A stretch of DNA of 64,000 bases from Gloeopeniophorella convolvens (lineage: Eukaryota > Basidiomycota > Agaricomycetes > Russulales), in contig WTXD01000007.1 of the NCBI GenBank assembly GCA_022496205.1, positions 434,001 through 498,000 on the forward strand, read 5' to 3'. Within the stretch, counting starts at the first letter, position 1. Every line of letters starts with the position of its first letter. Positions 10,997 to 21,867 of this stretch are shown here, in pieces. Below the pieces are notes generated by a model. The model searched no databases. It worked only from the letters and a program-made list of their open reading frames with translations, and was not told where the DNA came from. The position numbers and the translations under genes were made by a program.

Positions 10997-11746
10997 CGTT
11001 GTTCACGGGGAGGACGAGTGCGGGGGAGCGTTGTCGAGTGCGGGGAGCGAGAGGAACGGGCCCGAGCAGACGAGTTTAAGTATAATCGACCCGTCGCCCG
11101 CAAAGGACAGCCTGCGCCGTCTCCTCGGGTCTACCCCCGTCCCGGCCCGATACCCTGGCCATTCCCCGGTAACACGGCGGGGTGGTCGGTGTTCCGGGCC
11201 TGAGCTCGCTGTTGGCAGCGGCGAGGAGAGAGGCTGGGGCAAAAGGTTGCCAGGTGGCCGTTCCCGTGTTGCCATCCTCGCCGGGGCCGCTTTCTCAGCC
11301 GTGCGGCACTCGCCCTCTTCCCCGCTGCGAATTAGGGCGCCCGTTATGTACCATGGACTTGCTGGTGGATCACTCCCCCGCATCCTGTACATGTTCTACT
11401 TTGCTTCGGGGCTAGTGGGCTCTCGGACGCACCGACACGCGCTGCAAGGTCGCCGTGATCTGCACCCGCACGCCCTTGCGGCACTGACGCTGGGCACTGG
11501 CACGGCACCTGGCACAGGTCTGGACCACGCCCTGCACCCCCGGCCCCTGAGTAACCCTCTCCACGCCGTCAGCTCTCCGCACTGGGCCTCTTCGGCTCCT
11601 CCGGCTTCGCGTCCGTGCCCTCGTCCCGAGTCCCCCGGCCCGCACTGACTCACACAGCGACCAGACGCATCCTTTATGGCAGCGCACGCTGATTCCATCG
11701 CAAGTACCGTACAACAACAATCTCCATCATCATTCAACAGCCCCCG
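10997..11746. other. Intergenic, no supported gene
   Basis: 750 bases upstream of the small gene and downstream of the NCBP3-like gene. An open frame of 250 codons on the plus strand overlaps here (10896-11648), but its composition is that of random GC-rich sequence (R/A/S/P), so I leave it out. Confidence 0.5.
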
Positions 11747-12876
11747 TCAGTCCCGTTCGTTCAGGAACGCCTCTAGTTCGTCGTCTAGCTCCTGTTGGCT
11801 CTTCCGCGGCCGGCCCCGCCCACTTTGTCCGCCCACCTCCTCGCGTCCCTGCCCGCGCCGTCTCCGCCCGGGGTCCGGGTTGTTGCGCGCCCCCGGCCGG
11901 CGCCGCGTCGCACCAGGGCTTGCGAGGCGCGCCTCGAGGCCCCGCGGCTCGTCGCGGTCGTTCGGGTGCACGCGCATGTCCGACGTGCGCGCGAGCAGCG
12001 AGCCATCGATATAGTCCGCGCGCATCTTGCTCGGCGGACTGCCCGGGCTCGCGCCCGGTTCGGGCGACGCCTCGCGCAGGAACGCGTCCAGCTCGTCGTC
12101 GAGCTCCGCCGCCCGCCGCCGCTTCGCCGCGGGCGCGTGCTCGTCCTCCTCCGCCTCGGCGTCCTGCGCCGCGCCGGGCGGGGGCGCGCCGTGCTGCCGG
12201 TAGAACGTGCTGCGTGCGCGTGCGCCGCGCTGCTTGACGTCGTCCGGGCCTGCCCAGCGCAGGTGCAGCGCGCCCTCGAGCGCGGCCGCGGCGCCGGCGC
12301 GTAGGCGCGTCGGCCAGCAGGTGCTCGGCACCGGGTGCGCGGGGACGCAGCCCGTCGCGTCGGGTAGGTCGTCGGGGCTGTGCTGCAGGAGGGCGTGTGC
12401 GGCGCGCGCGGTGCTGCGCGAGGGGAAGAGCAGCACGCAGGTCGTGTCGTCGATCCACTCGAGCCCGAGCGGGTGCGCGTCGAAATGCGTGGCATAGGCG
12501 GATATTAGGGACGTCGAGAGGTGTGCGATGGGCGGGCCCTGCAGGAGGAGGGCGTTGGGGCGGATCGAGGGGACGTCGTCTGTAGGGTGTCGGTGGCAGA
12601 GCGCGGGGAGGGAGGACGGACATACCTGTGTTCATGTCTGCATCGTCGTCGTCGTCGTCGCGTTTCCTCTAATGCAGCGCGGGGGTGTCTGTCAGGGTGT
12701 GGTATGGGAGGCATGGGGGTACGCACCTTGCCGTCGTGGACGACGTCCGCGTCGGCGAGCAGGTAGACCTTGTTGCGCCCGATGCGCTCCGCGAGCGACG
12801 GCGCGGCGGGGAGCTGCGCCTCGTATGCGACGTCGTCGTCGTACGAGAGGACGGCGGGTGTGTCGGCCTCGTCCAT
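11747..12876 (-). CDS. NCBP3: NCBP3-like RNA-binding protein with two UAP56-binding-type motifs
   Basis: Start ATG at 12874-12876 (MDEADTPAVLSYDDD); one intron (12505-12725 region), stop at 11747. Residues about 50-125 form the non-canonical RRM of nuclear cap-binding protein 3: 'RPNALLLQGPPIAHLST', then 'GLEWIDDTTCVLLF' (the WLDD.(S/T)C.V signature) and 'ARAAHALLQ'. The C-terminal half is disordered and basic (RRRRGQGREE) with a nuclear signal-like KRRRAA, and carries two copies of an LD..L..F motif: 'ELDDELDAFL' (about 12090) and 'ELDDELEAFL' at the very end. Such motifs bind the export helicase UAP56/Sub2 in ALYREF, UIF and FOP-type adaptors. In animals NCBP3 bridges capped mRNA and TREX. 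Divergent from THO2, itself a TREX gene. Possible alternative: a generic mRNA export adaptor. Confidence 0.75.
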
Positions 12877-13210
12877 GTGGCAGCGCGGGTACCGGTGTGC
12901 GTGGTGAGGTGGCGATGGCGGTGCGGTGTTACAGGGTTACAAGAGCGAGGCAGCGTGTCGGCATCAGCGAGGTCGAGCGAGGTCGGGGCGGTGCGAGCGG
13001 GTCGTGCGAGATGGCGAGCGGGAGCAAGCGGAGGACACGAGCGAGGCTCGCTTGTGGCAGCTTGTGGCTCACACGAGCGCTCGCCACCCGGCTTTGTTCC
13101 AACACTCACCACGTCCCCTCTCCCCCCGCCCTTTGACCTCCCCACCCGGCACAGCGACGACACCACAAACAACCCACAACGCTCACCGCCAGCCGCGCAC
13201 GCTGCCCACC
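12877..13210. promoter_or_regulatory. Bidirectional promoter between the NCBP3-like gene and THO2
   Basis: 334 bases between divergent ATGs. The THO2 side carries a CT-rich tract (about 13105-13140) typical of fungal core promoters without TATA. Sharing one promoter would co-express two mRNA export genes. Confidence 0.5.
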
Positions 13211-16200
13211 ATGGACGTCGTCGCCAAAATCCGCGGCCACCTCGCCACCTGGGGCACTTCAGGCGAGGCCGACTGGTGCGCCCCTCCCCCCCTCCCCCTC
13301 CCTTTGCGCCGCTGACCGCGGGCCCCCAGCCGCACGTACCTCGCCCAGCTGCACGCCGCGCCGCCCGCCGACGCAGCCGCCGCCGACGCGCTCGCCACGG
13401 CGTACCACACGCTGCTCGGCGCCGCGCTGACGCTCTGGCCCGCGCCGCACCCGCTCGCGCCGCCCGCGCTCGCGGCCCTCGTGCGCGCGCTCGCCACAGC
13501 CCTCCCGTCGTCCTCGGCGTCCCCCCCGCCCGCGCCGCACGACACCGCGCTCGGCGCGCAGCTCGTCGACGCGCTCTGGGCGCTCGATGCGCAGCTCGAC
13601 GACGCCCTCGCCGACGCCAAGGCCGCGCCCGCCGCGGCGAAGGACAAGGCGACGCTGCTCGAGATCGTCCGGCTGCTCCTGGTGCGTGCGGTGCCACTCG
13701 CGCAGGGTGTCGCGCGCTCATGCAAATTATCAATTTTCCGTGTGTCCGTGCAGAAGGACGGGATCGTCAGTCCCGCACTGTGCAGGGAGCGCCTCGACAT
13801 GGCGCTCGTCGCCGGCGCGGGGCTCATCGCGGACAAGCCGTCCTTTGACAAAAAGGAGGTGCGCGCGCGCACCGGGCTCTTGTGCGTGTCCCTTTTTCCC
13901 AGTGTGTGTGTGCGGGCGGCTCACGCCGCCGCAGCTACAAGCAGAACAAGTTCAACCTCCTGCGCGAGCAGTCCGAGGCTTTGCAAAGCTCGTCACCGAG
14001 CTCGTCGCCGCGCTGCCCGCGCCCCACGCGCCCGCGACGGGGCGCCCCGCGGACCCGCGCGCCGTCGCGCCCGCGCGCGTGCAGCCCGTCTGGGCCCGCA
14101 TCGTCAGCCTCATCGGCTACTTTGACCTCGACCCGAACCGCGCGCTCGACCTGCTGCTCGACCTCTTCGCCGCGCACCTCGCCACGCACTGGAGCTTCTT
14201 CCTCGTGCTCCTCAGCCTGTCGCCGTGGCGCGGGCGCTGCGGGAGCCTCGAGTGGATCGCGCAGGAGGAGCAGGAGGGGCTCGAGGGGGAGGCGCCCGAG
14301 GGCGAGTCGCGGTATAGGGACAAGAGCCTGGACGACGTGCTGCGCATGGCCGAGGGCGCCGACGCCGCCGCGGAGGCGCCGCCGCCGTCGCTCCCGCCGT
14401 CGACGCCGCGCATCATGGCGCAGGTGCTCGGCTTCAAGTTCCGCCACTACCAGGCGCCCGACACCGCCGAGCCGACGCCGCGCGCGCTGTTCCTCGCCGC
14501 GGCGCTGCTCATCCGCGAGGACTTTATCACGCTCGACGACCTCTACCCGCACCTGAGCCCGTCGGACGCCGAGATGGAGAGCCGCGAGCACAAGGCGTAC
14601 CTCGCGTCCGTCGAGGCGCGCATCGACGAGGCACGCCTCTCGCAGCTCGCCATGGCCGCGCCGCTCGAGTCGTCCCTGTCCGCGTCCGCGTCCGCGTCCG
14701 CGCAGCGCCCCGCCCAAGACGCACCCAAAAAGCCCCCATCGCAGCAATCACAATCACAGCAACAACAGCCGCCGCCCGCGCCCGCCGCGCCCGAGCCCAA
14801 GGCCCCGCCAAACCAAAAGGCAGGCCTGCTCGGCGCGCTGCTCGCCGTCGGCGCGCTCCGCCCCGCGCTCGCGCTGCTCACGCGCTTCCCATGGCTCGTC
14901 GACGCGCACCCCGAGCTCGCGGACCTGCTCCTGCGCGCGCTGCGCCTCGCGCTCGGCGCGCTCTACGAGCGCCTGCTCGTCCCGCGCGCGCGCAGCGCGT
15001 CCAACGCGCTGCCGCGCGCGCGCTGGGGCGCCGCGACGGGCGCCGTGCCCGCGCCGCCGCGCAAGCCCGTGCTCACGCTCGTCGCGCCGCCGCCGCCGCC
15101 CACCGCCGCGCTCGACTTTGTGTTCTTCTTTCCCGCGTGGGCGCGCCGCGTGCCGCGCTGCGGCGCGCTCGAGGACCTCGTGCACGTCGTCGAGCCGCTC
15201 ATGGCGTTCGTCGGGCTGCACGTCTCGCGCGACACGGTGTTCGTGACCAAGTTTGCAAGGCTCGGCAAGCTGCATCTCGCGTCGACGGTGCGTGGCGTCG
15301 CTCGCCCGCCGTTGGGGGTCACGCGAGGGCTGACTGACCCGTGGCCGTGTGCAGGTGGAGACGGACCCGGCGACGAAGAAGCCGGTCGGCACGCCCGACC
15401 CCGAGCACCCCGTGCGGCGCTTCTGGCTCGCGGCGCTGCGGCGCTACCTGCTCCCCGCGCTGCCGCTCATCCGCGGGAACGCAGTCTGCACCGTCGACGT
15501 GTGGAACGTGCTGCGGCAGTACGACGCGCCGGTGCGCTGGCGGCTGTACGGCGAGTGGCGCGCGCAGACGTACGGCGCGCACGGCGCGCTGCGCGTGCGC
15601 GCCGTGCAGGCCGAGCGCGAGGCCAAGGGCATCCTGCGCCGCCTCGCGGCCAACACGGCCGACGCGCTCGCGGGGCCCGTCGCGAAGCTCGCGCACAGCA
15701 ACCCGTGCGTGTTCTTTGCCAACGCGGTGCACCAGATCATGGCGTACGACAACCTCGCGCCCGTCGTCGTGCAGGCGCTGCGCTTCGTCACCAACATGGG
15801 CTTTGACGTGCTCGTCTACGTCGTCCTCGACGCGCTCGCGAACCCGCACAAGGACCGCGTGAAGAACGACGGCGTCAACACGTCCGACTGGCTGCAGAGT
15901 GCGTGCCCCCGTTCCCTCCCCCGCGCGGGCTGACGGATGACGAACGATGACGCGCGCAGGCCTCGCGTCCTTCACGGGCATGCTCTTCCGGCGCTACTCG
16001 GCGGACCTGACGCCGCTCCTCAAGTACGTCGTGCACCAGCTGTACGCGGGCCAGCCGACGGAGATCATCGTCCTCCGCGAGCTGATCTGGAAGATGGCGG
16101 GCATCGAGCCGCTGCCGAACCTCGCCGACGCGCAGGTCGCCGCCATGGCGGGCGGCCCCGCGCTGCGCATCGAGGCCGTCGCGTCCGCCGCGCGCGGCGC

Positions 16201-19200
16201 GCGGCTCGACCCCAACGACGCGATGTTCAAGGGCCCGCAGCGCCTCGGCCGCGCGCTGCTCGACTCGGGCCTCGCGCTCCCGCTGCTCGTGCAGGTCGCG
16301 CAGCAGCGCCAGGCCGCCGTGCACAAGATCCCCGACGCGCACCTCAAGTCGCTCGCGAGCCTCTACGACACCACGCACGGCGTGCTGCTGCAGTACCTCG
16401 AGCTCCTCACCTCGCCCGCCGTCATCGCGCCGCAGGACTATGCGCTGCGCGTCGTGCCCGCGCTCGGCGCGCTCGGCGGCACGTACGGCCTCGCCGCGCC
16501 CGTCTGCATGCAGATCGTGCGCCCCATCCTGCACGCGCGCTGCTCGCTGCCGCGCTCGCCGCGGAGGAGCAGGAGCGCGCCGCGGGCGAGGAGCAGGAGC
16601 GCCGGCTCAAGGCGGCGCTCGCGCGGCGCGACGCGAGCGCGTCGAGGACGCCCGCGCCTGGCGCGGCGGAGGACGTGCCGATGGAGAATGGCGATGCACA
16701 GAGCCAGAGCCAAGTGCAGATCGGCGCGGCGTCGCCGGCGCCCGAGGTGCGTTGTTGCAGTAGCTGGCCTGGTGGGGTACGGATGCTGAGATTGAGGCGT
16801 GCCCCCCCCCCGCCAGAGCCCCTGGATCCCCGAGATGAAGGCGCTGTTCGACGACGTGGCGCAGATCGCGCCCAAGGCGGCGGTCGACATTATCGGGTCA
16901 GTCCGCGCGCGCGCCCCTCCCACCCCCCTCCCGCGCCGCTCACCCCCTGCGCACAGCCCGGGGTTCTACCTCACCTTCTGGCAGCTCGCGACGTACGACC
17001 TATCGCCGCCCGCGGCGCGCTACGAGGAGGAGGGCGCGGCGCTGCGCGCGCTGAGCAAGCAAGAGGACCACAAGTACGCGCAGGCGGACCGCTCGTCGGA
17101 CCGCGCGAAGCGGCAGGGCGCGCAGGCGCACCGCGCGCGGCGCGACCGCTTCGCGCAGTTCGCGGAGACGCTCGCGCAGGAGCTGCGCGCGCAGACGGCC
17201 GCGCGGCACTACACGATCCGGCGCCTCGCGCGCGAGAAGGCGCACTGGTTCGCGCACGCGCCCAAGGCGGCGGCGCTCGCGGGCGCGCTGATCGAGCATT
17301 GTATACAGCCGCGGTGCTTGCTGTCGCCTATGGATGCGGACTATTGCGCGCAGATCATCAAGGCGGTGCACGTGCTCGGCACGCCGGGGTTCAGCACGCT
17401 CATGGTGTACGACAAGCTGCTGGGCGACCACATCAAGGTCGTCGTGTTCTCGTGCAGCGAGTACGAGGCGAAGAACTACGGGCGCTTCCTCCTCGGCGTC
17501 CTCACGGACCTGTACAAGTGGTTCGCGGACGAGGCGCTGTACGAGCAGGACAACCGCGCCAAGGGCGGCGCGCGCGCGCAGTACCTGCCTGGCTTCCAGC
17601 AGTCGTGGTCGGCCAAGCTGCCCGTGGAGAAGCCGGCGCTGCTCGCGTGGCACAACTTCCAGCAGGTCCTGCGCAAGTGGCACCGCAAGCTGTTCAAGGT
17701 GCGTCTCGTCCCCGGCTCCCGTGCGCGCGCGGTCCGCTGAGCGGGGTTGTGTGCGTGTGTGCGTGTGTAGTCGCTCGCGGACTGCATCAAGACGAACGAG
17801 TTTATGCATGTGTACAACGCGATCGTCGTGCTCAAGGAGATCCTGCCTGTGTTCCCGCTGGCGGCAGTCGTCGAGTTCACGGGCCCGCCACTGATGCAGG
17901 TCATCGAGTCGTTCATCGAGAAGGAGGAGCGTGGCGACCTGAAGATCCTTGGCAGGGCGTGAGTTGCAATTTGCCCTGTCCCGACGTGTGCTCTGACGAT
18001 GCGCGCGTGCAGATACCACGCGAGTCTCAAGAAACGCGAACATCTGTGGGCTCCGGCCACTGGGCTACCCAAGGTATGAAGCCATGGGGTCGGTGCCCGT
18101 GTACGCTGACCCCAGCCTATAGCAGAAGACCGCTGCGCCTTTATCACGGCCCTTGACGCCTATCCCACCACAATCTGGAACCAAGGGAGACGCCACGCCT
18201 GCACCATCGGGGGACAGGTTAGCTCCATCTACCCCTCGTGGCCCTGCGAACGGTGTCGAAACGTCGGGCGCCCCATCCTCCACCAGGAGTCCCCTGGACG
18301 GGTACGTCGCGGACCACACGAGCGCTGCGCCGTGTCTGATCTCGGTTCCAGTGTCCCACGACCAGAGGTCGTCCGGCGCGTGCGCACAGACCCAAGAAGC
18401 GACACGCCCTCGCGACCGCCCGTCAACGGCGGGTCAACGCCACAGCCGATGGACGTCGACTCCCCTGGGCCCAGTAGGTCGGAAGATGTCGCTGAGAGAC
18501 GCCCTTCGCCGGCCTCCGGCAGCCGCCCGGACCCGCCCATCAGCTCTCTGCACAAGACAGCCCTACTGCAAAGCCAGGGCAGAGACGGCTCGCGCCCCAG
18601 CACGCCGCTCCCGCCCCCCGTCAACACGAACCTCCCGCCCGTGAAGCAGCCCCCACAATCGCCACGGAGCTACCGAATGGCCGAACCCCGCTCCGACGGT
18701 CCCATGCCCCCGCCGGCCGCACCCAGCCACGCCGCGACGGCCCAAGAACTCCGCGAAGCCGCGCGCCAGTCGATCCGGCGGGCCGAGGAGCAAGCAGCAG
18801 ACGCGCGCGGCACGCCGACCGAGGCCCGCGGCGACGGGCGGCTCAGCCCACCCGGCACCCGACGGCGCTCGCTGTCCCCACCCACGCGCCCGGGCACGCG
18901 CAATGCAAGCACCGAAGCCGCACGAGCGGGAGCGGCCGCCCGAGCGCAGCGACGCGGAGCGCGGCGACGAGCGGCGCCCCGAGCGCGAGAGCAGCCGGCA
19001 GGACGTGTACGCGTCGGAGCGGCGCGAGCACCGGCGGGAGCGCAGCGAGCGCGGAGAGCGCGAGCGGGACCGCGACCGCGGGCGTGACCGCCACGGCGAC
19101 CGTGAGCGCGACAGAGAACACCGGGAGCGCGAGCGCGACCCCGAGCGCGAGCGCGAGCGCCGTGAACGCGACAGGGACCGCGATCGGGACCGCGAACGTG

Positions 19201-20403
19201 ATCGCGACAGGGACCGCGGTGACCGGCATCGACGCGACGAGAAGGACCGCGAGCGTAAAGAGCGCGACGCGGGCGCGGGCAACGGCAGCGCGCGGGCGGT
19301 GGCCCCTGCGGAGGACCGTGTGCCCTCGACACGCGCGGGCCACCGCGCCGCGCCAGGTGCAGAAGACACGCTCGGGAAGCGCAGAAGACCTGCAGACGAT
19401 GACGTAAGCGCCCCCTCTATTCCTGCGTGCGCGTCCCTGTGAGCTCATCGCCGCGCGTCCGTCCCGGCAGTCCGATCGGGCCTCGAAGCGCAGCTCGCGC
19501 GAGAAGGGCCACCGCGAAGACCGCGGCCGGCGCTCGTCTGACAAAGAGAAGGAGCACGCGCCGCGCGGCGAGTCGGAGCGGCGGCGGCGGGAGCGCGAGG
19601 ACGAGCTCGGTGCGCCGGAGAAGGTACGTTGTTGCGCGCGTGCGTGCGCGTCATCATGTGCTAACGAAGCTGTGTCTGTGCCAGCCGGCGGAGAAGCGGA
19701 TCCCCGAGGGCCCGGCTGCGGCTGTATCGCCCCTCCCGCCGACGACGCCGTCCGCACCGCGTGCGATGGCAGCCAACAACAGCGCCGCGGCAGAGTCTGC
19801 GCGTAACGGCAGGCCTGGCGAACGCGAGCGCGAGCGGGACCGTGAGCGCGAACGGGACAGAGATAGGGATAGGGAGCGCGAGCGTGAATGGGTGCCGCGC
19901 GAGAGCGTGCAGGCACACCACCGCGAGCGTGAGCGTGAGCGCGAGCGCGAGCCGCCGACGGAGCCGGGGAGCTTCATGTCGCGGATCGGCGGCCCGCGGT
20001 GTACCGCGGACCTGGCGCGTCGGGCTCGTTCCGCTCGGATCCGGGCGACGCGCGCGGGCAGTGGACGGACGACGAGCGCGACGGTGTGCGCAAGCGCACG
20101 ATGTCAGGTACGTCCCCACCCGCTTTCTCATTGACCACCCGGGGCTGACGCGACGTGTGCGACAGAGCGCGACAAGGGCGGTGCGATGGAGGACGTTGCG
20201 GGCGGCGGGATGATGGGCCCGGGTGGGCTCGGGATGGTCCCCGACGCGCAGATGTCCAAGCGGCCGCGCATCATCCGCAATCGGTACTTGACGGGGGCGG
20301 GGGCGCCGCCCAATGTGCACGGGCTGGCGAAGAAGCTGCTGCCGATCGACCCGGGCGCGACGGACAAGCCTCCGCGGGGAGCGGGACGCAAGGAGTACGA
20401 CTG
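13211..20403 (+). CDS. THO2: THO complex subunit 2 (THOC2/Tho2)
   Basis: Largest scaffold of the THO core of TREX, which couples transcription to mRNA export and suppresses R-loops. Start ATG 13211 (MDVVAKIRGHLATWG). N-terminal helical domain: 'LLEIVRLLL', 'KDGIVSPALCRERLDMAL', 'SYKQNKFNLLREQSE', 'SLIGYFDLDPNRALDLLLD', 'QVLGFKFRHYQ', 'REDFITLDDLYPHLSP'. THOC2 core follows: 'GFDVLVYVVLDAL', 'SFTGMLFRRY', 'YVVHQLYAGQPTEII', 'LLQYLELLTSP', 'GFYLTFWQLATYDL', 'RFLLGVLTDLYKWF', 'ALLAWHNFQQVLRKWHRKLF', 'VFPLAAVVEFTGPPLMQ'. The last third is disordered and Arg/Glu/Asp-rich (about 19000-19280 and 19820-19970). Ends KPPRGAGRKEYD with TGA 20401-20403. Ten or more short introns; exceptionally GC-rich, with third positions almost all C or G. 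Three decayed partial copies lie downstream. Confidence 0.93.
14680..14703 (+). repeat. GCGTCC microsatellite inside THO2
   Basis: Four perfect hexamer units encoding Ser-Ala repeats within the disordered insert of THO2, followed by a Gln/Ser-rich run. Confidence 0.85.
19030..19970 (+). repeat. Arg/Glu/Asp dipeptide repeat blocks of THO2
   Basis: Two blocks (about 19030-19270 and 19820-19960) of GAGCGC/GACCGC-type codon repeats encode mixed-charge RE/RD/ERD arrays. They are charge-balanced like RNA-associated condensate-forming tails. Most of this DNA is missing from all three THO2 relics. Confidence 0.8.
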
Positions 20404-20560
20404 AGCGTGGCACACCAACGCGGACGAACGATACGATGATTTATGGGTCCACGACTGTGCGCTTTGCTGGCCTGACACTCGAATGTAGAATACACATGTT
20501 AATGCCTGCTGCTACGACTGAACTATACATTTGCACCGTGGGCACTTGGATGGTGACGTT
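20404..20560. other. Spacer shared with the 45.5 kb locus in inverted orientation
   Basis: Downstream of the THO2 stop. The stretch from 'GACGAACGATACGATGATT' to 'GAATGTAGAATACACATG' and on to 'CGACTGAACTATACAT' recurs, nearly base for base, reverse-complemented at about 45480-45620. It links the THO2 3' end to the GTP cyclohydrolase relic. Confidence 0.85.
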
Positions 20561-20574
20561 GAACGTTGAACCGC

Positions 20575-20865
20575 AGGGCGAGTCGAATCGCGGCAGCGCG
20601 GGGGCGGGGGCGACGCTAGGAACTCCTCGCGTGTCTTCTGCTGCGCGCGAAAAAAGCCGAACATCCACGACGTCCTTGTAATCGCGCCAGGCGCGAGCTG
20701 CTTCGTGAAGTTCCCCTGCATCTGGGCTGCAGGCGCCGGCTGAACGTATCGGCGATGCGTGAGAGCTTGGAGATGTCAAGTACGAGCTCGTTTGGTGTGT
20801 ACACGATAGTGATCTGCGCGGTGTGAATATTCCGTGACTCACCGACCAGATGGTGTCGCCCGTCG
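20575..20865 (-). pseudogene. GTP cyclohydrolase I relic (3' part only)
   Basis: Minus-strand fragment homologous to exons 3-4 and 3' flank of the intact gene at 44172-45333. It keeps the intron acceptor (CGCGCAG), then 'ITIVYTPNELVLDISKLSRI' and 'ADTFSRRLQP', and later 'PGAITRTSWMFGFFRAQQK' and 'TREEFL'. A segment equal to about 50 codons between the two parts is deleted and the frame is broken. The zinc-binding Cys of the intact protein (TTSCMLG) is Trp here (RTSWMFG). No exon 1 or 2 is present. Interpreted as the leftover of an inverted duplication, not a gene. Confidence 0.85.
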
Positions 20866-20869
20866 AGGT

Positions 20870-21867
20870 AAGGAGGGATGAATCCGTTTGTCTACACAGT
20901 CGTGTGTCAAACGGTAAGGAACAAAGAGTGTACGCTACGACTGATCTATGTCCGATATCCTTATCTTATCACTGTCCGACGATCATGATTCCAACACGCG
21001 GGGCCCGCAGGGGTGGACATCGTCTAGTCCGCATCGGGGACTCAAGTACTCAAGCCGGAGAGGACTGCCACAGACGAGGGCTAGGGCAAAAGGAGCGCTG
21101 GCGCTCCTTGCGGCGAAGCCTTTCAGTACATGTGGACCCGAAGTATCCCCCTTCACATAGACTGCGCCGAATAGAACATAGCATACAGCGCGCTGGCTCA
21201 GCGTGTAAGCCGCCTGCCAGCCTCGTGTCGGAGGGGGGCACTGAAATTAGCGCGAGATTCTGCGAGTTGGCCATCTGCCGGCACGCTCCCATCGTAGGAA
21301 CCACGGTTACGGCACCCTCATTTGTCCCATCAGGGGTAAACTCTCCGCTGAGCTTTCGGCACATCGTCCGCTCCCAAACAGCGACCCGGTCCCCACACTC
21401 ATCGCCTAACCTAATACAACATCCCATTCCAGCAACTCTCCATACACGACATGACGCAAAAGTGTGGCAGACCAGCAACGAACGTGTACAGTAACGAAAC
21501 CCAACCCAACTAAAGCCCAAGATGATGTGAAGGAATGTCAAATGTGCTCAGAACAGCTTGCGCAGAAACCCGGCGACCTTCAGATACCATGGAGAGACCA
21601 TGGGCACTATCCAGGGAGATAGCACTCCGAAGATCGCCCAATACCATCATTGCTCAGCCCGCTGCTCTCCAACCCTACCAGCTGACACGTCAGTGGGCTG
21701 TGCTGCGCCCTCTGCGGGCGGTTGTTCAGCTGACTGGGGTGGCGCTTCTATCCAAAGACAGAACAAAGGGGTTCATGTGAGTTCATTTCCAGACTCAAAC
21801 GCTACCGTGCCTGGTGACTTACCGGTGGCGTTCATGGGGTGCGCAGTCTCTCCAGAAGACACGGAGT
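20870..21867. other. Intergenic with one copy of a 95-bp direct repeat
   Basis: About 1 kb between the GTP cyclohydrolase relic and the end of SSK1. Apart from the repeat at 21303-21400 nothing is recognised; an open frame of 214 codons at 20850-21494 (+) has no coding character. Confidence 0.4.
21303..21400 (+). repeat. Direct repeat flanking SSK1, copy 1
   Basis: Begins 'GGTTACGGCACCCTCATTTG' and includes 'AAACTCTCCGCTGAGCTTT'. A second copy with about 85-90% identity by eye lies at 26083-26180 in the same orientation. No coding potential, so possibly a solo terminal repeat of a mobile element. Confidence 0.75.

Noticed and set aside
13587..18156. Two 739-codon plus-strand frames and long minus-strand frames over THO2
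   Set aside because: These run through real THO2 exons only in part and then through introns and wrong phases; the minus-strand ones are GC-driven shadows.
19030..19970. Regular repeats that could suggest a satellite or CRISPR array
   Set aside because: They are codon repeats of the THO2 charged tail, in frame, without spacers.
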